DNA of 64,000 nucleotides, taken from Puccinellia tenuiflora. Taxonomy: Eukaryota > Streptophyta > Magnoliopsida > Poales > Poaceae. The stretch covers positions 558,001 through 622,000 of the forward strand of contig QRDG01001737.1 of the NCBI GenBank assembly GCA_012064385.1, read 5' to 3'. Shown here one piece after another: positions 33,367 to 42,807 of this stretch. The translations under genes were made by a program, and so were the position numbers. The notes beneath the pieces were generated by a model. It did no database searches. It was not told the origin of the DNA and saw only the letters and a list, made by a program, of their open reading frames with translations. Position 1 is the first letter of the stretch. Each line of letters begins with the position of its first letter.

Positions 33367-33372
33367 CACGTG
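33367..33372. promoter_or_regulatory. G-box CACGTG upstream of the TATA box
   Basis: CCACGTGG about 120 bases upstream of the TATA box. This is the core bound by bZIP/bHLH factors. Two more CACGTG cores lie at 33230-33235 and 33147-33152, near the transcription start and in the leader. Confidence 0.4.
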
Positions 33373-33603
33373 GGTCCAAGCCAAGTGGACGCGGTGTGGG
33401 CCCAGGCATGCGCGTGCCTTGATGGAGGCGTATTCCGTCTACGTTCGTACGTATCGGATGCCAGCGAATATCGTACGGTGGTTGTGCTTTCTGCAGGAGG
33501 GTACGGAAGCCTGAGCTTTAGCAAAAATATTCTGGCCTTGCAAGTGGAGCGGCATGAAGAACATAGTGACAGTGGTCACCAGTAGAAATAAATGGACTTC
33601 CGT

Positions 33604-33808
33604 CCCAAGCCTTAGTCCCGGTTGTGTTTGGGCCTAGGATTAATGTGAGCATTAGTCCCAGTTCTAATGGCTAGGACGCCGCTCAGAACTAGTCCCGGGT
33701 CAAACGGTACCTTTAGTCCCGGTTGGAGATACCAACCGGTTGCGGCAGGGTGAGGGCGGTGCAAGCCCCTTTAGTCCCGGTTGGTGTCACCAACTGGGAC
33801 TAAAGGCT
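33604..33808. repeat. CACTA-C left subterminal repeats
   Basis: At least five direct or inverted copies of TTTAGTCCCGGTTGGT / CCAACTGGGACTAAAG. They are the probable transposase-binding sites of the CACTA end. Confidence 0.85.
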
Positions 33809-34393
33809 TTCTCCTACATATTCTTCTTTTTCCTTCTTCTTCCTGTTCGAGTAGCTCGAGTTCATCCCCGTTTTTCTCCTCTGTTTCCTCCCCGAGTTCG
33901 AGTTCATCCCCATTTTTTTCCACAATTTGTCGAGATTGGCGGCGCCCCATCTATCCAAGGGTTCTAAAAGATTAGCAAACTTCGTCCTTTCATCCGTCAT
34001 TACTAGTTTAGCTCATTTCATATTGCTAGCTAGGTGTTTGATGAAATGATTAAGTTAGTTGCTTCTAATTCTAGGTTAGTTGTGTAATGGTTTTTGATAT
34101 AAGTTTGATGAAACTAGTTTAGCTCATTATTTCATGCTATAGAAGTAGAGTGATTTGTGGGTTTTAGTTTGGGAGTAATTATGTGGGAGTTTATTTGATT
34201 TATATGCAATTTAAGCTTAAATTAAAGGATGATTTGTGGGTTTTAGTGATGTCCCATCCCCGTCCTCACCGCCATCGATCGCCCGCGCCGTCCCGTCGTC
34301 GGCACCATCTTGAATGTGATGAACTTGTACTAATTTGATCACTTTTGTATTCATGATGTTGTGTATTAGTTTTGATATACTTATATAATCCAG

Positions 34394-37300
34394 ATGAGCC
34401 GGCAATGGATGTACAATGACCGATGCTCTCCCGAGTTCATTAAGGGCCTGCAATATTTTATCAGTGCGGCTGAGGCAAACAAGAAGCAGAATGGTTTTAT
34501 GTGTTGTTCATGTGGTGTCTGTAAGAATGAGAAGGATTACTCTTTCTCAAAAACCCTTCACATCCACATGTTTCGGTCCGGTTTCATGTCCGGCTATAAT
34601 TGTTGGACCAAGAACGGAGAAAGAGGGGTTATAATGGAAGACAATGAAGAAGAAGAGGATGATGACAACTATCCTATGTTCACTGGACACGGTGGTACTA
34701 TAATGGGGGGAGAAGCTGAAGAAGAGGCATCAGATGAGCCTGCTGATGATCTTGGTCGGGCCATTCTTGATGCAAAGATAAACTGCGAAAGTGAAAATGA
34801 GAGGTTGAAGTTGGAGCGCATGTTAGAGGATCACAAAACCAAATTGCAAAGATATCCAGAAAAAGCTAGGTACCACACTGGAATTGGTGCAATGGAAGGC
34901 AGAGAATGGTGTATCTGACAAGGGATTTGAAAAGTTGCTGAAAATGATAAAGAAGCTGCTTCCAATGGATAACAAATTGCCCGCTAGTACGTACGAAGCA
35001 AAGAAGGTTGTCTACCCTCTAGGATTAGAGGTGCAGAAGATACATGCATGCCCTAATGACTACATCCTCTACCACGGTGAGGAGTACGGGAATTTGAATG
35101 CATGCCCGGTATGCAGTGCATTGCGATATAAGATCAGCCGAGATGACCCTGGTGATGTTGAGGGCGAGCGCCCCAGGAAGAGGGTTCCTGCCAAGGTGAT
35201 GTGGTATGCTCCTATAATACCACGATTGAAAAGTTTGTTCCAAGTCAAAGAGCATGCCAAGTTGTTGCGATGGCACAAAGAAGACCGTAAGAAAGACGCG
35301 ATGTTGAGACACCCCTGTGTTGGGTCGCAGTGGAGAAAGATCGAGAGAGAGTTCTCGGACTTTGCAGATGACGCAAGGAACTTAAGGTTTGGTCTAAGTA
35401 CATATTGCATGAATCCTTTTGGGGAGCAGAGTTGCAGTCATAGCACCTGGCATGTGACTCTATGTATCTATAACCTTCCTCCTTGGTTGTGCATGAAGGG
35501 GAAGTTCATTATGATGACAGTGCTCATCTAAGGCCCGAAGCAACGACATTGATGTGTACCTAAGGCCATTAGTTGAAGAACTTTTACAGGTGTGACATGA
35601 AAATATATTTGGATAAATGTAAGAAAAATGTGTACCCGGGGCATCGTCGATTTCTTCCGATCAAGCATTCCTTAAGAAAGAAAGGCAAACATTTTAAAGG
35701 TGAGGCTGATCATCGGAGAAAGCCTGTCCACCGTACTGGTGATGATATACTTAGTATGGTCAAGGATTTGAAAGTAATCTTTGGAAAGGGTCCTGGCAGA
35801 CAATCTTTTCCGAATGACGCTAACGGACACGCACCCATGTGGAAGAAGAAATCAATATTTTGGGAGCTACCCTACTGAAAAGTTCTAGAGGTCCGCTCTG
35901 CAATCGATGTGATGCACGTGACGAAGAATCTTTGCATGAACCTGCTAGGCTTCTTGGGCATGTATGGGAAGACAAAAGATACACCGGAAGCACGGCAGGA
36001 CCAGCAACGTATGAACGAACGAGACGGCCTACATCCAGAGCGGTATCAAGGTCCTGCCAGCTACGCTCTTACCAAAGTAGAGAAGGAAATCTTTTTTGAA
36101 ATACTGAGCAGTATCAAGGTCCTGTGTGGCTTCTCGTCGAATATAAAGGGAATAATAAATATGGCAGAGAAAAAATTCCAAAACCTAAAGTCTCATGACT
36201 GCCACGTGCTTATGACGCAAATACTTCCGGTTGCATTGAGGGGGCTTCTACCGGAAAATGTTCAAGTACCCATTGTGAAGCTATGTGCATTCCTCAATGC
36301 AATTTCCCAGAAGGTAATCGATCCAGAAAATCTACAAAGGTTACAAAATGATGTGATCCAATGTCTTGTCAGTTTCGAGTTGGTGTTCCCACCATCCTTC
36401 TTCAATATTATGACGCACCTCCGAGTTCACCTATTCGAAGAGATTACCATTTTCGGTCCTGTATTTCTACACAATATGTTCCCCTTTGAGAGGTTCATGG
36501 GGGTCTTAAAGAAATATGTTCATAACCGTGCTAGGCCAGAAGGAAGCATCTCCAAGGGCTATGGAACAGAGGAGTTCATTGAGTTTTGTGTTGACTTTCT
36601 TCCTGACCTTAAGCCGATTGGTGTTCCTCAATCGTGGCATGAGGGGAGACTAGGTGGAAAAGGCACGCTAGGAAAGAAAGCAATAATAAGTATGGACGGG
36701 CATTTTTTCACTCAAGCACACTACACAGTTCTACAAAATTCCAGCTTGGTGGCTCCGTATATCGAACACATGAATATTGTACGCTCCAAAAACCCGGAGC
36801 AGTCTGACTCCTGGATTATACTTGCACACGTGGCGACTTTCGGCAGTTGGTTGCAAACACGTCTCATGAATAACACCACTATTGGAGATGAGTTGTACTT
36901 GTTGGCCAGGTCACCATGTTCGACCATATTGACTTTCCAAGGGTACAAGATAAATGGGAATACATTTTACACGATCGACTCAAGATAAAAGAGCACCAAC
37001 CAAAACAGTGATTTCTGCTTTGATGCAACAAACAACAATGGGCAAAAGGACATATATTATGGTTACATAGAGGAGATATGGGAACTTGACTATGGACCTT
37101 CTTTTAAGGTCCCTTTGTTTCGGTGCAAATGGGTCAAGCTGACAGGAGGCGGGGTAAAGGTAGACCAGCAGTACGGAATGACAACAGTGGATCTCAACAA
37201 TCTTGGGTACAGAGACGAACCATTCGTCCTAGCCAATGATGTGGCTCAGGTTTTCTATGTGAAGGACATGTCTACCAAACTGAGAAAAAGAAAAGATAAG

Positions 37301-37564
37301 CAAGCGAATACATCATACGATGAGCCAAAGCCCCTCATAGTTCTTTTAGGGAAAAGAAACATCATGGGAGTGGGGGACAAGATAGACATGTCAGAAGATT
37401 ATAATAAGTTTGATGAAATTCCGCCCTTCACAGTGAACACTGACCCAAGCATCCTGTTAAATAATGAAGATTCTCCATGGCTATGGCGCAATCATAAGCA
37501 AGGGACATACGCGAAGAAAAAGTTTTATACCCCAACACTAGATGGGGATGTTGGTGATGTGTAA
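34394..37564 (+). pseudogene. CACTA transposase (TNP2 type), pseudogene
   Basis: The ATG at 34394 (MSRQWMYNDRCSPEFI) follows a CAG and opens the transposase-associated N-terminal domain (PF13963 type: CCSCGVCKN, LHIHMFRSGFMSGY). The Transposase_21 region (PF02992) follows at 34884-35878, then DUF4218 (SHDCHVLMTQILPVALRG, NMFPFERFMGVLKKYV, 36190-36600) and DUF4216 (YGYIEEIWELDYGPSFKVP, 37055-37260). The order and total span are normal. Breaks: a frameshift near 34870; TAA at 35531 followed by a small deletion; loss of roughly 55-60 codons at about 35589 inside the transposase core (LVEELLQ joins straight to a segment beginning IYLDKCKKNV); and stops near 35878 and 36986. It could not encode active transposase. 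Confidence 0.85.
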
Positions 37565-37653
37565 TAATGTATTAAACCTTTTATGTAACTGTGTACTTCG
37601 CCTTCTGGACTAGCTTGACTACAGTATGAACCCTCTTAGCACTGAAAGAATGC

Positions 37654-37726
37654 TTCTATGCCAAACCCCTCGAAGATGCCCTAGGTCACTGCCAAAGGGC
37701 ATCTTCGAGAAGTTCGGGCATAGAGG
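37654..37726. other. Hairpin just downstream of the transposase
   Basis: CTATGCC...CTCGAAGATGCCCT (37654-37682) is complementary to AGGGCATCTTCGAG...GGGCATAG (37695-37724). There is a perfect 14-bp inner stem, a short loop and a second stem segment. It lies about 90 bases after the transposase stop, in the transcript orientation of CACTA-C. Confidence 0.75.
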
Positions 37727-37996
37727 AGTCCTCTGTCTGCTCTTTCTGTTGTTGCCGTGCTCTTGTTCTTCCTCTTCCTCCTCATGGTGGGTACTTATAG
37801 ATAAAGATTATGGCAACTCTTCACCTTTGCCTCTTCAACCCTGCAAAGGAAAAATTCACTAGCTTTTATATGTGTGCCTTATCTTCACCTTCAACTCTCA
37901 CGTTGATATGTGTGCCTTATCTTTTGCCTTAGACACACCACTAGCTTATATATGCAATGAAGCAACTAGATGGCACTAGCTTATAATTTGAATGGA

Positions 37997-38400
37997 TAAT
38001 TTGACTTGATTTGGACAAGTAAGTCAACATATATAAATGAACTGAATAGATAGAAAAGAAATTAAAAGATATAAACAAATCAATAGATATGATTTTTACA
38101 AATTTTTAGAAAATAATTTGACTTGATTTGAACAATTAAATCAATAGATATAAATGAAATGAATAGATATAAAAAAAATTAATAGATATAAAAGAAATCA
38201 ATAGATATGATTTTTACAAATTTTTAGAAACTAATTTGACTTGATTTGGACAATTACATCAATAGATATAAATGAAATTAACAGATATAAAAAATTAATA
38301 GATACAAAATAAATCAACATATATGATTTTTACAAATTTTTAGAGAATAATTTGACTTGATTTGGACAATTAAATCAATAGATATAAAAGAAATCAGAAA
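37997..38400. repeat. AT-rich tandem repeat, period about 117 bp
   Basis: The anchor TAATTTGACTTGATTTG begins at 37997, 38114, 38232 and 38348. Between anchors the unit contains AATAGATATAAA and GATTTTTACAAATTTTTAGA. There are about 3.4 units, with no coding potential. Confidence 0.85.
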
Positions 38401-38446
38401 ATAGAAAAAGGAAATGAGAACAAAAAACCTATTACAAAAGCCCATT

Positions 38447-38608
38447 TAGACCCGGTTGGCAATGCCAACCGGGACTAAAGGTGGGCTTCGCACAAATTTT
38501 CGCGGCCGGCCCAAATAAAACCTTTAGTCCCAGTTGGTGGTTCGAACCGGGACTAAAGGTGCTCCTTTAGTCCCGGTTGGTAGCTGGAACTAGGACTAAA
38601 GGCCTTTT
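38447..38608. repeat. Second CACTA subterminal repeat block
   Basis: Inverted and direct copies of ACCCGGTTGGCAATGCCAACCGGG, CCTTTAGTCCCAGTTGG and AACCGGGACTAAAGG. This composition is that of a CACTA right end, but no TTTCTACTAGTG-type terminus follows and ORF2 lies beyond it. Confidence 0.8.
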
Positions 38609-38619
38609 TTACCCTTTTC

Positions 38620-39003
38620 TTTCCAAGACTTGGAGCGCAATCGTCCATTCCGTCAGTTTCAATTCCCCACCGCCCCCGATCCCCACCATCCCGGCGAAGC
38701 CCTACTCGATCGTATCCCGGCCGCCGACGCCTGGTTCGCCGCCGCCAGGTCCGCCGTCGATCTCCGCTCCTTCGGCTGCCGCACCCCCTCCCTCACCGCC
38801 GAGGCCTCCTCCGATCCCCATCGACCACCGCGCGACCCCGCCGCCGCCTGCAAGTTCGTCTCTCCTCTAGCCGCCACGAGCCCGAATGCCACCGTCGACC
38901 TCCTCCCAAGCAGCTCCGGCCGTTTCCCTCCCCGACCACTAGGTATGAGCTTGCCTTTAGTTTTGCCCTGCTTGCTCTATTTTTTCTGGACATAGAGATG
39001 TTA
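38620..39003 (+). pseudogene. GC-rich exon-like segment, possible captured gene fragment
   Basis: A sharp GC-rich block with two overlapping open frames (38577-38870 and 38630-38995) rich in Pro, Ala and Asp. It ends in a donor-like CTAGGTATGAGC (38939-38950) followed by AT-rich intron-like DNA to about 39600. This looks like a first exon plus intron of a host gene carried by the transposon. I do not recognise a protein family, and it may equally be the CACTA element's own leader. Confidence 0.35.
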
Positions 39004-39639
39004 ATCCCTCTTTCTTTTCTGTACATAGTATTGTGTGTAGATGTTTGCAATAGCTATTGTTACATTAATGGATTTGTAGAATAATGCTTCATCTTGCTTT
39101 TGTATGAGCAGAACATAAACTCCCCCAAAAAGTGTGAAACGAAACACTTGTTTGATCTTGTCAATTTGTTGTTTTTCTGTAGTAATTCAACCTGCCAATT
39201 AGTAATATGTAGTGTGTTCTTAGTAGTCAGTAACCTATCCTTTTAACCCTGATAAACCAATGTTGGACCTTGTGTGATTGATGATAACATGAAATGTTTC
39301 TTCAGGTTTGTAGAAAAATCTTATCTTGAGCAACCTGTAAAAATTGCATGATCTGTACTGATTGTCCTGTTTTGAACAATATTAGTGAGGTGTTCCTTGA
39401 TGTTCGATGCAATCAAGACTAAGTTGTAGTTAGTTATGAAACAACAAGGGATACAATGCATTTAAAATTATGCCAATTATGAGAAAATTTATAGATTTAA
39501 ATTATGCCATTTTAAATTATGTCATTATCCTTAATTATGGATTTAAATTACTAGTTTGTCATTTTCCTTAATTATTCCATTTTAGACATATTCATATTCT
39601 AAATTGTTTTATCTTCTGGATTAGTTGGCAAATAGGGCC
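39004..39639. other. AT-rich intron-like sequence, no gene
   Basis: No open frame of note and no repeat I know. The composition resembles an intron following the GC-rich block. Confidence 0.4.
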
Positions 39640-39763
39640 ACGGCCCGGGGCGTGGCAGCAGTGCTAAAGCTTGAAGATGACTGTAGCAGACACTGTAGCA
39701 GATACTGTACCTACAGTCAACGAAGGTGGCCCGGGGCATAGTGAAATCCTGGGTCCGCCCCTG
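39640..39763. mobile_element. Small non-autonomous element fragment
   Basis: The inverted ends GGGCCACGGCCCGGGGCGTGG and GGCCCGGGGCATAGTGAAATCC...CCGCCCCTG enclose ACTGTAGCAGACACTGTAGCAGA repeats. Right ends of this kind (GGGTCCGCCCCTG) recur in cereal MITEs. The left tip is incomplete and no target duplication is clear. Confidence 0.35.
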
Positions 39764-39893
39764 GACGACGGCGGCTGAGATGGTGAAGACGACATCTTCG
39801 ACATTATACGTTCCGGTGGAGATGGTGATGACGGCTCACAATTTCTGAACGATTCCGGTGAGGGACTTGAGATAGAACGAACAAACGAAGGGC
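39764..39893 (+). pseudogene. CACTA-C ORF2, 5' part (before the nested insertion)
   Basis: An acidic frame with GEDDIFDIIRSGG and EGLEIERTNEG runs up to the target duplication AGGGC. It resumes at 48262 with a polar stretch (RNDGEENVGVI) to the splice donor at about 48316. The native start is not identified: an in-frame stop lies near 39778. Confidence 0.6.
39889..39893 (+). repeat. Target-site duplication AGGGC (left copy)
   Basis: The same five bases follow the right end of the nested element at 48257-48261, and CACTA-C ORF2 reads through when the element is mentally removed. Confidence 0.85.
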
Positions 39894-42789
39894 TGCTTGT
39901 TGGCGTGATCACACGTTCGCTGGGGAACCTGATACGTCTCCAACGTATCTATAATTTTTTATGTTTCATGCTTGATTATATATCAGTGCCACATGTTTTA
40001 TAATGTTTTATATCATTTTGGCATGATTTATAGAACTAACCTATTAACAAGATGCCCAGTGCCAGTTTTTGTTTATTATGTCTATGCATTGCAGAAAAGG
40101 TCCAAAATCCAAAGTGCTCAGAAAAATCCGAAAAAATTACAGAAATTCTAGTTCACCAGAAAACCCCGGGAGCCAGAAGGACAAGTCCGGGAGGGGCACA
40201 CAGCCCCCAGGAGGCCCCCAGGTGCGGCCCAGGCTTGGTCGTGCGTGGGTCCCACCTCGTCAGCTCGTCCACCGCCTCGCGCTGCCTCTTCGCCTATATA
40301 TTTACTCCTGACCTAAAAACGCGAGAACCCCGATCGTTTTCTACAGAAACACATCTGAGCTCCACCGCCACCAAAAACCCTAATTCGGGGGACAGAAGTC
40401 TCTGTTCCGGCACCCTGCCGGGATTGAGAATTGCCCCCGGAGCCATCTTCATCGCCGTTGCTACCTCCCATGATGCGCCGGGAGTAGTCCTTCATCGGGG
40501 CTGAGGGCTCTACTAGTACCTATGTGGTTATATCTCTCTCTCCCATGGTGTGACGATCTTTATGTGAGCATGAGCATTGTAATATAGTTGAACTCATGGA
40601 TGTTTTTCCCCTTCATTTTGTATGGATATGTTGCTCAATTTATCTAGTATAATTTTTGGAGTCAATGTTGACAACACAAAGCCAAGGTGACAGTGTGGGT
40701 GGCGTGTGTGGTGTTCGTACTTTAGGGTGTGATAGACCTACGCATGAATTGTGGTGGCCGAACTTGAGGTGTGCTTTTGTAGCCCTACACGGTTTTCTCC
40801 GAGCAACGTCTTTGTTACATGATGTTAGAGGAAGTGTTTTATGTGTTCAATTATGTTACTACTGTTGAGAGAGTCCACTAGTGAAAGTAGGATCCCTAGG
40901 CCTTGTTTCCAATCATCGGAACACTGTTTCTAGTCACTTTTGTTACATGTTTGCTTGCTGCCATTTTTATTACAGAATTACAAATTCACCTTTTACCATC
41001 CATATCACTTGTATTTTACCGTCTCTTCGCCGAACTAGTGCACCTATACAACTGACAATTGTATTAGGTGTGTTGGGGACACAAGAGACTTCTTGTATCT
41101 TAATTGCAGGGTTGCTTGAGAGAGGATAAGTTCAACCTCTTCCTCCCATGGATTCGATAAACCTTGGGTTACTCACTTAAGGGAAAATTGCTGCTGTCCT
41201 ACAAACCTCTGCACTTGGAGGCCCCAACACTGTCTACAAGAATAGAAGCGCGTAGTAGACATCAGAACCCTAAGAGGAAGGTATGATGCAGTAAAGCAGC
41301 AGTTTCCCTTGATTACAAAACCAAGGTTGTCAGATCCAGTAGGACTTGGAGAAGGCAGCGAGGTGTCTATCTACTCTGGCGCTTATAGATTAACGCGGAC
41401 CTGCACACAATCACAAACAAGTATTTGCCCCAACGAAACAGAGAGGTTCTCAATCTCTCCGGCTTGCCGAACACAAAGGATTAATTGTGCAGATGTAAAA
41501 TATGATGAGAGTGAAATATGACCAGCGAGCAAATGATGATGAAAATCTATTAAAACGGTTGTAAACAATGTAGGAAAATAGGACCGGGGTCCACAGATCA
41601 TTAGCGGTGTCTCTCAAAAAGATATACATGATGGGTAAACAAATTACAGCATGGCAATTGACAGAATTGTGGGCGCACAGCAATGCTATCATAAAACAAT
41701 ATAGTTCACCGTTTCATCTAATATGGGCATTACGTCAAAATACATAGACCGTTATCCAACTGCAACTATGACTAATAATCCACCCCGGGATCGCTATCCA
41801 GCATGTCACCCAAAAGTATTGAGTTGCAAGCAACAGATCATTACAATAAGGAAAGTGCATAATGTAAGCAATGTAAATAACATAAGAAAATCACACCGCT
41901 GTTTTCTCCCTAGTGGCAACAGCACATCTCTAGTCTTAATCGTTTCTGTCAACCCGAGCTCAGACAAAGAGAGACATGAACCCACTATCTAGCATAAATA
42001 CTCCCTCATAAAACACTAATAATTACATGGCCAAAGCATCCACTAGCATCGGAGAGCATGCAAGATCATAGATAAAACATAACACATAGATGAACAAAAG
42101 TAATGACTTCCACAATTCATCGGATCCGTGCAAACACAATCATGTAGCAGTTACAGATAATATGATCTTGATCATGATAGGTAGCTCACAAGATCTAAAC
42201 AATGGAGTACAAGGAGGAGAGACAACCATCTAGCTACTGCTATGGACTCGTAGTCCCGTGGTGGACTACTGACGCATCACTCCGGAGGCACGCATGGTGG
42301 TGTAGATGCCTCCGGTGTCGATTCCCCTCTTCGGCAGGGTGCCGGGAAGAGCTGCAGAACCCCTCGAAATAGGGTTGATGATGGCAGCGGCCTCGGACGT
42401 CTTCTGGAAATATGATCGGGTCCCTAGGGTTTTCGGGTCGAAGACTAATTTATAGGCGAAGGGGCGACTTGAGGAGGCGAAGGAGCCGCCTAGGTGGGGC
42501 CGCACCTGGAGGGCATCTGGAGGCTGTGGCCTCCCCCTCCGAGCGTCCTTCTGGCTCCGTCTTTGTTTCATCTTGGAAATAAATCCCGTAAATTTTCAGC
42601 GCATTCCGAGAAACTTTCCCAGAACAACTTTTCTGAAACAAAAAGACAGCAGAAAACAGGAACTGGCACTGGGCATCTTGTTAATAGGTTAGTTCCATAA
42701 ATCATGCCAAAATGATATAAAAACATGTGGCACTGATATATAATCAAGCATGGAACATCAAAAATTATAGATACGTCGGAGACATATCA
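39894..42789 (-). repeat. 3' LTR of element E, interrupted by a solo LTR
   Basis: Matches 46691-48256 over its whole length once the 39930-41264 insertion is excluded, giving about 1.56 kb. Outer tip TGCTTGTTGGCG at 39894; inner tip ...GACATATCA at 42789, next to the polypurine tract. A TATA-like TATAAATT (minus) lies at 42447-42454. Confidence 0.9.
39930..41264 (+). repeat. Solo LTR inside the 3' LTR of element E
   Basis: TGATACGTCTCC...GTAGACATCA, 1335 bp, flanked by GAACC on both sides (39925-39929 and 41265-41269). The host LTR sequence continues without loss after the right copy. No PBS, gag or pol is present, so it is the product of recombination between two LTRs of an Athila-like element. 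A TATA-like CCTATATATTTAC lies near 40292-40304. The short frames over its GC-rich half are not genes. Confidence 0.95.
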
Positions 42790-42807
42790 GCATCCCCAAG
42801 CTTAACT
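42790..42807 (-). other. Polypurine tract of element E
   Basis: On the minus strand TTAAGCTTGGGGATGC immediately precedes the 3' LTR tip TGATATGTCTCC. Copies of the AAGCTTGGGGA core also occur at about 44602 and 44665 (minus) and at 19979 and 20757 (plus) in the related element. Confidence 0.8.

Noticed and set aside
40052..40504. 150-residue frame in the solo LTR
   Set aside because: It covers the GC-rich U3/R part of an LTR; related LTRs do not keep the frame.
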